15,065 nt of DNA. It comes from Palsa-506 sp050013415 (GTDB taxonomy: Bacteria > Actinomycetota > Actinomycetes > Streptosporangiales > Streptosporangiaceae). The DNA lies in NCBI GenBank assembly GCA_050013415.1, contig JBEKFH010000070.1:1-15065 (forward strand), written 5' to 3'. The translations under genes and the position numbers were made by a program. Below the pieces are notes generated by a model. It saw only the letters and a program-made list of their open reading frames with translations. It searched no databases and was not told where the DNA came from. Below, piece after piece: positions 7,701 to 12,365 of the stretch. Each line of letters begins with the position of its first letter. The first letter of the stretch is position 1.

Positions 7701-7884
7701 CCAGATCGGCGACAAATACGAGCAAGCTCGTGCCCACGACGGCCTCGCCCGCTGTTACCACGCGGCGGACGACCCCGGCGGGACGGTCCGCCACTGGCAG
7801 GAAGCCCTCGCTCTGCACTCGGATCTCGATGCGCCCGAGGCTGAGCAGGTCCGCGCTCACCTCACCGCGGCATATGACCGCTGA
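4798..7884 (+). CDS. AfsR-like SARP regulator: wHTH-BTAD, NB-ARC ATPase, TPR
   Basis: A 1028-aa multidomain regulator. The ATG at 4798 has GGAGG (4784-4788) 9 nt upstream; the TTG at 4792 is too close to it. Domains: OmpR-type winged helix (about 1-95, FGVLGPLYV ... LRRALG ... SSGYLL); bacterial transcriptional activation domain (about 100-245, ending VVDELGVEPGPELRELHQRIL); linker; NB-ARC/STAND ATPase (about 283-560) with P-loop GTAGIGKT (320-327), Walker B LVVLDNA (400-406), the RLPLAL motif (482-487) and MHDLLRAYG (598-606); then about seven TPRs of 40 residues from about 735 to 1010 (repeated NLGxxxxxLGRYxQA). The SARP-STAND-TPR layout is that of Streptomyces AfsR and relatives, which activate secondary metabolism or development. 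Its target is not evident because no biosynthetic cluster adjoins it. It is divergent from the LysR gene. Confidence 0.93.
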   Translation: MQAEFGVLGPLYVRSGHVALGIPAARQRVVLAALTVRARHVVSPEELARAIWDDSPPAQARVAVRNYVCRLRRALGPAGGRIVTCSSGYLLDAGDDQVDLLAFTALCRDGSAAARAGAWQQASDALDDALALWRGTPLADVPSRVLRDEHVPTMESLWLQATEGRLEAGLRLGRHGELVTELQALAREHPLRERFHAQLILALYRCGRQAEALVAYHGIRRGVVDELGVEPGPELRELHQRILAADPKLLLDGAPADSGRLAAGPGGRLREGKPARAAPHQLPAGPRHFAGRDDELGVLTGLLADVGAPGGAVVISAIGGTAGIGKTALAVHWAHQVADRFPDGQLYVNLRGYDPDEPVPAAEALAGFLRALGVPGHDIPPEAEERAARYRTLVAGRRMLVVLDNAGQVDQVRPLLPGSPGCVAVVTSRDALAGLVARDGAARLDLGLLPPAEAVGLLRTLIGSRVDADPDAADTLAARCARLPLALRVAAELAAARPVASLAELADELADQQQRLDLLDAGGDPRTAVRAVFSWSYRHLDFAAARAFRLLSMHTGADLDRYAAAALIGTTVDRAGQLVDQLSRAHLLQSTGHGRYVMHDLLRAYGRGLAAANRRKDERRPALTRLFDYYLHTSAAAMTTLFPVEASGPSSMPRPATLALPATDDRETARAWLEAERANYVAAASHAAAAGWPGHATRMAATVFRYLDVGGHMSEAVTIHSHACRAATLIGDRAAEAEALTCLGVAYLRQGLFAQAAGNLHQALRLCQQAGDRGGQARALVDLGLVDLRQGNHERGRGGLQLGAAMYRDIGDRFGEARAMANLGIIERRLGRYRQASECLLQSLAVCQAAGDRLSQAPVLTNLGLVDLQLGRYQQAVGHHRQALAVFRETGNRNGEAHALSNLGTAELRWQRYQHAAGHLRQALTLFRETSDTAGEAEALNGLGELLLATGQPGDARAQHAAALVLTGQIGDKYEQARAHDGLARCYHAADDPGGTVRHWQEALALHSDLDAPEAEQVRAHLTAAYDR

Positions 7885-7908
7885 TCGGCACCATCGTTGC
7901 GGTGGTGA

Positions 7909-7925
7909 GGGCCGCGACGCGGCCC
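7909..7925 (+). terminator. Terminator hairpin after the AfsR-like gene
   Basis: GGGCCGCG-A-CGCGGCCC is a perfect 8-bp dyad starting 24 nt after the stop codon. It is followed by AAAA rather than a T-run, so it fits the U-less hairpin type common in actinobacteria. In practice the central bases would form the loop. Confidence 0.6.
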
Positions 7926-8132
7926 AAAATCGGGATGCTTGACGAGCGCGCAATGAGTACCTTGTGCGGGATGACTGACCTCTATAGCCAGCACTACAGC
8001 GCCGCGAACTCACTGATTTACTGTGCTCAGCGGCCCGGTTGGTCGGATACCCGGGAGGCCGTCGAGCCCCCGCCAGGCTCGGCACGCTTCGGGCCGTGCG
8101 GCATTTGCGAACTCAGATCAAGGCGACAGCCG
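7926..8132. other. Intergenic stretch with no supported gene
   Basis: This lies between the AfsR-like terminator and the 3' end of vapC. A plus-strand frame from the ATG at 7953 begins MSTLCGMTDLYSQHYSAANS in locally AT-richer DNA, but it has no ribosome site and runs antisense into vapC. I do not call it. It may be a decayed gene end. Confidence 0.4.
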
Positions 8133-8531
8133 TCAGCTGTCCGGGACCAGGTCGACCACGTCATCGTGCAGCCTGGCCATCGCCTGGTCGAACGTGGCGA
8201 GCCGGGAACCGCGGGCCCGGGCGAGCTGGGCAAGGTAGGCATCGGTCATCTGGCGATGGCCGATTATCCCCTGAATGGGAACGTCGGTGTACCCGACATC
8301 GTCGGGCCAGAACTCGTGCCGCGTGTCGGCGGTGGCCCCGTTGAGAACTGCTTGCGCGGTGGCGGCCGACTGGCCTTCGCGGATGAGCAGGCGAATGAGG
8401 CTGCCTTGGGTGATGGGGCAGGTCGCGAAGTTTCCGCTGAGGCCGACAAACCAGTTCTCAGCGGCCGCATGGTGGACGTGATCGTCGATGAGCAGAGCGA
8501 TGAGCACGTTCGCGTCGAGCAAGACGGTCAC
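8133..8531 (-). CDS. vapC: VapC-type PIN-domain toxin (ribonuclease)
   Basis: A 132-aa PIN-domain protein, the usual VapC length. It starts with the typical MTVLLDANVLIAL, with metal-binding Asp6, and later acidic residues Asp97 (in QMTDAYLA) and Asp115 (in LATFDQAM). VapC toxins are Mg-dependent RNases that cleave tRNA or rRNA and are inhibited by the VapB partner. The second conserved acid, usually Glu in the TPxTExxxxRLL segment, is Gln42 here (CPITQGSLIRLL); some VapC subgroups share this. The start codon overlaps the end of vapB by 4 nt (ATGA), so translation is coupled. The RNA target is unknown. Identity firm, activity likely but unproven. Confidence 0.9.
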   Translation of the reverse strand: MTVLLDANVLIALLIDDHVHHAAAENWFVGLSGNFATCPITQGSLIRLLIREGQSAATAQAVLNGATADTRHEFWPDDVGYTDVPIQGIIGHRQMTDAYLAQLARARGSRLATFDQAMARLHDDVVDLVPDS

Positions 8532-8758
8532 TGATCGTCGTCCTCCAGCCGCCGTGCATCCTCGCTGGTGATTGTCCTGCCAAGGTGCGCGACGGGCAGG
8601 CCAGTGCGAGTACTTCTCGCTATCTCACCAGGCTTGCCCGAGCCGAGTCCCCGGCGGATAAGCCCGGCGACGGTCTGGCTCAACGACTGATGGGTATCTC
8701 TGGCGATCGCGACCGCCTGAGCGTGAAGATCATCAGGGATGTCGAGGGTAGTGCGCAT
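8528..8758 (-). CDS. vapB: VapB-type ribbon-helix-helix antitoxin
   Basis: A 76-aa antitoxin. Its N-terminal MRTTLDIPDDLHAQAVAIA followed by SLSQTVAGLIRRGLG is a ribbon-helix-helix DNA-binding fold (the strand TTLDI makes the base contacts in this family). The C-terminal tail (TITSEDARRLEDDDQ) is acidic and would wrap the PIN toxin. The ATG at 8758 has no ribosome site upstream; instead a -10-like TATACT ends 6 nt before it, so the mRNA is probably leaderless. The gene precedes vapC with a 4-nt overlap. It is expected to repress its own promoter, whose palindrome overlaps the -10. Confidence 0.9.
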   Translation of the reverse strand: MRTTLDIPDDLHAQAVAIARDTHQSLSQTVAGLIRRGLGSGKPGEIARSTRTGLPVAHLGRTITSEDARRLEDDDQ

Positions 8759-8762
8759 GCCA

Positions 8763-8812
8763 GAAGTATAACTTCACTTCATCATGATGCCATGATGCAT
8801 AACCCGAAGTTA
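8763..8812 (-). promoter_or_regulatory. vapBC promoter and operator
   Basis: On the minus strand TATACT (8770-8765) is a good -10, placing transcription start at or next to the A of the vapB ATG (8758). The palindrome GAAGT-ATA-ACTTC (8763-8775) overlaps it. Further sites are a second ACTTC (8776-8780), a tandem CATGATGC x2 (8783-8798), and GAAGTTA (8806-8812), the inverse of TAACTTC (8769-8775). This arrangement fits cooperative binding by a VapBC complex. No clear -35 is seen. Confidence 0.6.
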
Positions 8813-9150
8813 CGGGGTGCCTGCGGGCTTGATGTCGTCAGCAAGATCCGCGAGGAGATGGTCGGTGACAGTCTCTTCATAGACGGCTCGTCCGGTCTCG
8901 TGGATCGTCTCGCGCAACCCGGGGTCCCAGGGGGTCGCCGCGGGGTCTCCGGTGAGCGGGACACAGGGGGCGGCTGTCTGGGCCCCGGCCAGGTAGTCGG
9001 TGGCGCTCATCAGCCAGGCCGCCCGGCCAACGCACCCCCGGTCCGCTCCAGGGACTTGCGGGCGGCGGCCAGCAGTCGCCGGTATTCCGGACCGCGGTAC
9101 CGGTCCACGCCAGGCGCGGCGCCGTTCACGCCCGGCGCATCACCGCTCAT
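8810..9150 (-). pseudogene. Internally deleted TIGR02679/DUF2399 gene (type III Wadjet JetD relic)
   Basis: Two overlapping minus-strand frames together look like the two ends of one gene. The first (9150-9010, 46 aa, ATG with GAGG 7 nt upstream) reads YRGPEYRRLLAAARKSLERT then GGALAG, like the N-terminus (DUF3323 region) of TIGR02679 proteins. The second (9010-8810, 66 aa) reads MSATDYLAG ... VPLTGDPAATPWDPGLRETI ... GRAVYEE ... LLADL, like the extreme C-terminus of the same family (DUF2399), where xxWRMSAxDYL and TPWDPxL are typical. The frames meet at TGATG. The several hundred residues between, including the Toprim-like nuclease core, are absent, so it cannot act as JetD. The match is from memory of the family. 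Confidence 0.6.
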
Positions 9151-9221
9151 TCCGCGTCCTCATCGTAGAGATCGGCCTGGCCGCTCACTATCGCCATCGC
9201 GGCAATTCGCTCCCTGCCCGT
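9147..9221 (-). pseudogene. 3' scrap of the gene once upstream of the JetD relic
   Basis: A minus-strand frame reads TGRERIAAMAIVSGQADLYD then EDAE and ends in a TGA that overlaps the ATG of the relic (ATGA), with the relic's GAGG ribosome site inside it. That is normal operon coupling, so it is probably the tail of a real gene. In type III Wadjet loci the preceding gene is jetC (TIGR02680), but I cannot match this short tail to it. A stop in frame at 9222-9224 ends the open stretch. Confidence 0.35.
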
Positions 9222-9448
9222 TCAGCCGTCGAGCACATCATGCTCATGATGGCACCCCCGGCGACACCGGACGGCTCGCAGCGGACCACGGCCCAACGGC
9301 AATCGGAGGTCGCAGAATTGAGCTCCGCTGGACCATCAGCCAACCTTGAGCGCCAGTGACCGGCAGTCGGTCCCAGCCAGACTCGTCCCTGACCAGCTTC
9401 ACGGGCCGGCCAGCTCGTCGATAAGGAGACGCGCTCGTCGCAATCGTC
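9222..9448. other. Intergenic stretch with no supported gene
   Basis: This lies between the Wadjet-like scrap and the GNAT gene. A minus-strand frame contains RPVKLVRDESGWDRLPVTG, which looks protein-like, but it has no recognisable family. AAGGAG at 9423-9428 is the only ribosome-site-like sequence, 20 nt before the GNAT start. The interval probably holds more decayed accessory DNA. Confidence 0.35.
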
Positions 9449-9982
9449 ATGAAGAATCAGGGTGTGATCCATCTGGCTGATGCTCCGCGCCTGATCTGGC
9501 CGACGGTGACGGTACGGACGTCCTACCTGGTGGGCGAGCAGGCGGACTGCCTGCTCATGGGAACGCCGACGGACTGGCTGGGACCGGCCAGCGAGAACTT
9601 CGCCGACTTCGTCGCCGTACGCCGCGGGGTGCGAACACGGTGGGGAGTGCCGTCCACGATCTTCTGGTACGTCTCTGGCGAGTACTACCTGGGGACGCTC
9701 GTCGTGCGGCACCGGCTGACACCCGAACTGGCCGAGACCGGGGGCCATGTCGGGTATCACGTGGTAGCCCCGTGGCGGCGGCAGGGCCATGCAACACGGA
9801 TGCTGGCGGCCGGGCTGGCGGAGTGCCGCCGCCTCGGCATCGGCGAGGTGCTGCTGACCTGCGACCTCAGCAATGAGCCATCGCGCAGGGTGATCCTGTC
9901 GAACGGCGGCGTGCCTGACGGCCGGAGACAGGGCAAGGACCGGTTCTGGATCAGAATCGACCGCCAGCCCGGCGCAACCTGA
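9449..9982 (+). CDS. GNAT-family acetyltransferase
   Basis: A 177-aa acetyltransferase. The ATG at 9449 is the first start after an in-frame stop at 9422; the AAGGAG upstream is 20 nt away, too far for normal use, so the start may be leaderless or lie at GTG 9464. The N-terminal half (MKNQGVIHLA to about 75) is variable. Residues 76-170 form the GNAT core: EYYLGTLVVRH, GGHVGYHVVAPWRRQGHATRML with acetyl-CoA motif RRQGHA (110-115), EVLLTCDLSNEPSRRVILSNGG and a final strand DRFWIRI. This resembles the COG3981 group of predicted small-molecule acetyltransferases. The substrate is unknown. It stands alone and is followed by a hairpin-rich region. Confidence 0.88.
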   Translation: MKNQGVIHLADAPRLIWPTVTVRTSYLVGEQADCLLMGTPTDWLGPASENFADFVAVRRGVRTRWGVPSTIFWYVSGEYYLGTLVVRHRLTPELAETGGHVGYHVVAPWRRQGHATRMLAAGLAECRRLGIGEVLLTCDLSNEPSRRVILSNGGVPDGRRQGKDRFWIRIDRQPGAT

Positions 9983-10063
9983 TGGCGACCGCTACCGTCG
10001 GGAACAGCCGCCGCCGCGAACAGCCGCCGCCGGCCACGACCTTGCGATGCAGCCACCCTGGCG

Positions 10064-10131
10064 AACCCGTTGAAACAACGTTTCTACGGGTTCTAACCCG
10101 CCCAAATGTCGTTTCGACGGCATCTAACGGG
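10064..10131. repeat. Hairpin cluster with GTTTCnACGG repeats
   Basis: AACCCGTTGAAAC (10064-10076) pairs with GTTTCTACGGGTT (10080-10092) over 13 bp with one T-T mismatch, plus a closing G-C pair outside (10063/10093). The 3' half of that right arm, CGGGTT (10087-10092), can instead pair with AACCCG (10095-10100). GTTTC-n-ACGG-nnn-CTAAC occurs twice in direct orientation at a 31-bp step (10080-10100, 10111-10131) and once inverted. It may be a terminator or attenuator, or one copy of a dispersed palindromic repeat. Confidence 0.65.
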
Positions 10132-10152
10132 ACTGAGCCACCCCGCGTCTGA

Positions 10153-10256
10153 CCGCCCAGATGCATATTGGGCGGGTACCCGCTGTGCCGGGTGCCGGCT
10201 GTGGGCGGCCCGGCCTGCCGGATTCCGGATGCGGGCGGGTAACCGGCCTGCCGGAT
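10153..10256. repeat. Nested palindromes and a 14-bp direct repeat
   Basis: The rest of the 9983-10281 gap holds no gene. It contains CCGCCCA (10153-10159) / TGGGCGG (10169-10175), the perfect 12-bp palindrome GCGGGTACCCGC (10172-10183), and CCGGCCTGCCGGAT repeated at 10210-10223 and 10243-10256 (33-bp step), each copy itself a 5-2-5 dyad. These look like remnants of termination or repeat sequences. Confidence 0.55.
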
Positions 10257-10281
10257 GCGCTACGCCCGGGGCGAGCCAGCG

Positions 10282-10425
10282 TCAGTCCTCGCTGTCGACG
10301 AGAGTGAGCTCGGCGCGGATGTCGCCGCGGGTCGCCCGGCTGTAGGGGCAGCCTTGGTGGGCAGCCTCAAGGAGCGCCTGGGCGGTGTCGCGCTCGACGC
10401 CGGGAAGCTCTGCCAGCGGGAGTCC
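10282..10425 (-). pseudogene. C-terminal relic of an Ohr/OsmC hydroperoxide reductase
   Basis: A minus-strand frame ending TGA (10284-10282) reads LPGVERDTAQALLEAAHQGC then PYSRATRGDIRAELTLV. This is the C-terminus of Ohr-type organic hydroperoxide reductases, where LPGVDRxTAxxLVxxAHxxCPYSxATRGN is highly conserved and the Cys of CPYS is one of the two catalytic cysteines. Upstream in this frame the sequence becomes arginine-rich and non-homologous, and a stop is met; the N-terminal domain with the first catalytic cysteine is absent. No start or ribosome site is present. It is therefore a truncated, non-functional remnant. It lies antisense to the long upstream extension of the next gene, which supports a start for that gene further downstream. 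Confidence 0.75.
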
Positions 10426-10570
10426 GGCCGGGCGATCAGCGCCAGCCAGCCCATCCCGGCGGCGACGCCACGCAGCTCGTCACCGCCGACTGGCCCTGAA
10501 TCACCACCAGGCTGACCTGATCGCCAGGCCGACCCTGATTGCCGCCAGGTTCCGGCAGACTGGCGGCATC

Positions 10571-11161
10571 GTGGAGATTGTCCGTAGCGCGCACCTGTGC
10601 CCCCAGATCGTCGGCCAGCTGGCCGACGCGCTCTCCGGCGCCGCCGCGCTTGTCGACCGCGTGCCGCAGCGGTCGCTCACGAGGCCCACTCGGTGCCGCG
10701 GCTGGAACGTGCTCGATGTCGTCAATCACCTGGCGGCCGTGACGGAGAAGTTCGGCCGCTTCGCCGCCGGGGATCCCGGCCCGGTCCGCCCGCTGCCCGG
10801 CGACCTGGTCGGGACGCGGCCCGCAACGAGATTCCGTCAGCTCGCCGAGGCTGCAGCGCGCTGCTGGCAGGATCATCCCGGGGCGCTGACCGCCGTCTGC
10901 GTACTGCCGTTCGGCTCGTTCGACGGCGCGACCGCAGCAGGGATCAACCTGTTCGACGCCCTGATCCATCAGTGGGACATCGCCGCCGGAGCGGGCATCG
11001 AGCACCAGATGAGCGAGGAACTCGCCGCCGTCGCGATCGGCGTCGCCGGCCTCCTGGTCACCGACCAGGCAAGGCTGGCCGGCCACTACGCCGACCCGGT
11101 CGCTGTCCTGCCCGGCGCCCCGCCCAGCCTCCGGCTCCTCGCTGCGAGCGGGCGGCAGTGA
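10571..11161 (+). CDS. TIGR03086-like metal-binding protein (DinB/MDMPI fold)
   Basis: A 196-aa protein if read from the GTG at 10571, which gives the usual family start; the frame is open back to 10385, but that part overlaps the Ohr relic. No strong ribosome site is visible at either. The four-helix DinB/mycothiol-dependent maleylpyruvate isomerase-type fold is suggested by the first helix (QLADALSGAAALVDRVP), TRPTRCRGWNVLDVVNHLAAV with metal ligand His53, and ALIHQWDIAAG with His133 and Asp137, equivalent to the family HGWDLA motif. Relatives are mycothiol-linked enzymes or stress proteins of unknown reaction. A functional assignment is not possible. It is convergent with the carboxypeptidase gene across a 90-bp gap. 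Confidence 0.75.
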   Translation: MEIVRSAHLCPQIVGQLADALSGAAALVDRVPQRSLTRPTRCRGWNVLDVVNHLAAVTEKFGRFAAGDPGPVRPLPGDLVGTRPATRFRQLAEAAARCWQDHPGALTAVCVLPFGSFDGATAAGINLFDALIHQWDIAAGAGIEHQMSEELAAVAIGVAGLLVTDQARLAGHYADPVAVLPGAPPSLRLLAASGRQ

Positions 11162-11194
11162 AAAGACCGCGGCGGCAGACGAGCGGCCTCCTCG

Positions 11195-11236
11195 CGGCCC
11201 GGAAACGGCGGCCCGGATACGGCGGCCCGGGAGCAG
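11195..11236. repeat. Three tandem 14-bp units between convergent genes
   Basis: CGGCCCGGAAACGG (11195-11208), CGGCCCGGATACGG (11209-11222) and CGGCCCGGGAGCAG (11223-11236) lie in the gap between the TIGR03086-like gene and the carboxypeptidase gene. No clear hairpin terminator was found here. Confidence 0.7.
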
Positions 11237-11251
11237 CGACGCGGCAGCAGC

Positions 11252-12247
11252 CTAGATCTGGCCGAAGCCCCAGGTCAGCAGGTGCCTGGCTGCGGTGAAG
11301 AACGAGGCCGGGTTGCTGCTGGGGTTCGCATGCAGGACAACCCCGATCAGGGTGCTCCCGCCGCGGCGCGCCTCGAACAGGAAGCAGTCGCCCGCGGCCT
11401 TGGTGTCACCCGTCTTGATCCCGATGACGCCGCGATAGGAACCGAGCAGGCCGTTGGTCGTGTACCACAGGTAAGCGTGATGCACGGCCGTGGCGCGCAG
11501 CAGATAGCTGCGCTGGGCGACGATGCGCCGGAACAGCGGATTGCGCATCGCCTGCTCGCCGAGCCGGACGAGGTCGGCCGGCGTGGAATAGGTGGAGTGC
11601 TCCGTGGGGTACGGCATGCCGTCGAAGCTGGTGAAATGAGTGGACGTCATGCCCAGTGCCTGCGCCATCGCGTTCATCTTCGCGATGAACGCGGGCCGGC
11701 CGGGACCGTAGGCAGTAGCCAGCAGGTAGGCGGCATCGCAGCCGGACGGAAGCAGCATCGCCTCAAGGAGCTGGCGCGTCGTCAGCACGTCCCCGCGTAT
11801 CAGGCCCGCGCTGCTCGCGCCTTTCCTGCGGACGTACCGGATGGCGTCCCTGGTGACCGGGATCTCCCTGCTCAGGTCGCCGGCCTGCAGCACGACCAGG
11901 GCGGTCATCACCTTGGTGATGCTGCCCATCGGCCGCGGCACGCCGGCATCCTTGGCCCATAGCTGGGCGCCGGTGCTGGCGTCCACCAGGTCCGCGCCCC
12001 TGACATTAGCCCGCGGCTCCGCCGCATACCGCGCCCAGCCGGATGCCGGGGCCGCGCCCGGTGCCACCATGGCGGCGGCCGGCCCCGCGGCGAGCACGGC
12101 CACGGCGAGCACGGCCACGGCGAGTACGGCCACGGCGAGTACGGCCACGGCCGGCCCAACCACGGCCGGCGCGATCACCGCGACAACGCCGCGCGCCAGG
12201 GACCGGTTCCACGGTCGGCCGCGCGAAATTACCTGCCAGGGTCGCAC
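11252..12247 (-). CDS. D-alanyl-D-alanine carboxypeptidase (peptidase S11)
   Basis: A 331-aa low-molecular-weight penicillin-binding protein that would trim the terminal D-Ala of peptidoglycan stem peptides outside the membrane. The SxxK motif is SITK (109-112, nucleophile Ser109), the KTG motif is 278-280 (GIKTGDTKAAGDC), and the SxN motif is SGC (168-170, MLLPSGCDAAYLL), with Cys replacing the usual Asn. The N-terminus is a basic then very long hydrophobic signal segment (20-58) made of VAVLA repeats, cleaved perhaps near GPAAA. The GTG at 12247 is chosen because it supplies the basic n-region; no ribosome site is visible, and TTAAAT 6 nt upstream hints at a leaderless start. The gene lies 118 bp downstream of the aromatic operon on the same strand, and I see no functional link. 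Confidence 0.9.
   Translation of the reverse strand: MRPWQVISRGRPWNRSLARGVVAVIAPAVVGPAVAVLAVAVLAVAVLAVAVLAAGPAAAMVAPGAAPASGWARYAAEPRANVRGADLVDASTGAQLWAKDAGVPRPMGSITKVMTALVVLQAGDLSREIPVTRDAIRYVRRKGASSAGLIRGDVLTTRQLLEAMLLPSGCDAAYLLATAYGPGRPAFIAKMNAMAQALGMTSTHFTSFDGMPYPTEHSTYSTPADLVRLGEQAMRNPLFRRIVAQRSYLLRATAVHHAYLWYTTNGLLGSYRGVIGIKTGDTKAAGDCFLFEARRGGSTLIGVVLHANPSSNPASFFTAARHLLTWGFGQI
12090..12149 (-). repeat. Four tandem 15-bp units coding the signal-peptide core
   Basis: On the plus strand the unit GCGAG(C/T)ACGGCCACG occurs four times without gap (two with C, two with T). On the minus strand each unit encodes one turn of VAVLA in the hydrophobic core of the carboxypeptidase signal peptide. 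Gain or loss of one unit would keep frame and change the core by five residues. Confidence 0.9.
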
Positions 12248-12280
12248 GATTCGATTTAACCAGCGGCAGAAAGCCGCCGT

Positions 12281-12292
12281 CGCCGGTCGGCG
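12281..12292 (-). terminator. Weak hairpin between aromatic operon and carboxypeptidase gene
   Basis: CGCCG-GT-CGGCG is a short dyad in the 118-bp gap. It may end the aromatic operon transcript. The gap must also hold the carboxypeptidase promoter if that gene is transcribed separately. Weak call. Confidence 0.25.
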
Positions 12293-12365
12293 AAATCAGC
12301 CCAATCCGTCAGGCACGGCCCTGGCGGCGGCAGAGCGGCAGGATGCCCGGACCCGGACTACCGCG

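Noticed and set aside
7953..8132. Small plus-strand gene starting MSTLCGMTDLYSQHY.
   Set aside because: No ribosome site, no family, and it continues antisense through vapC.
1783..9364. An 18-nt near-repeat (one mismatch) at 1783-1800 and 9347-9364.
   Set aside because: For two GC-rich sequences of this length, about one such match is expected by chance in the window; the flanks do not agree.
10064..10256. Possible CRISPR array in the repeat-rich gap.
   Set aside because: Only two or three short imperfect units, in mixed orientation, with no uniform spacers and no cas gene.
10436..11086. A 216-aa minus-strand frame antisense to the TIGR03086-like gene.
   Set aside because: No family features, no ribosome site, and the plus-strand product has metal-ligand motifs.
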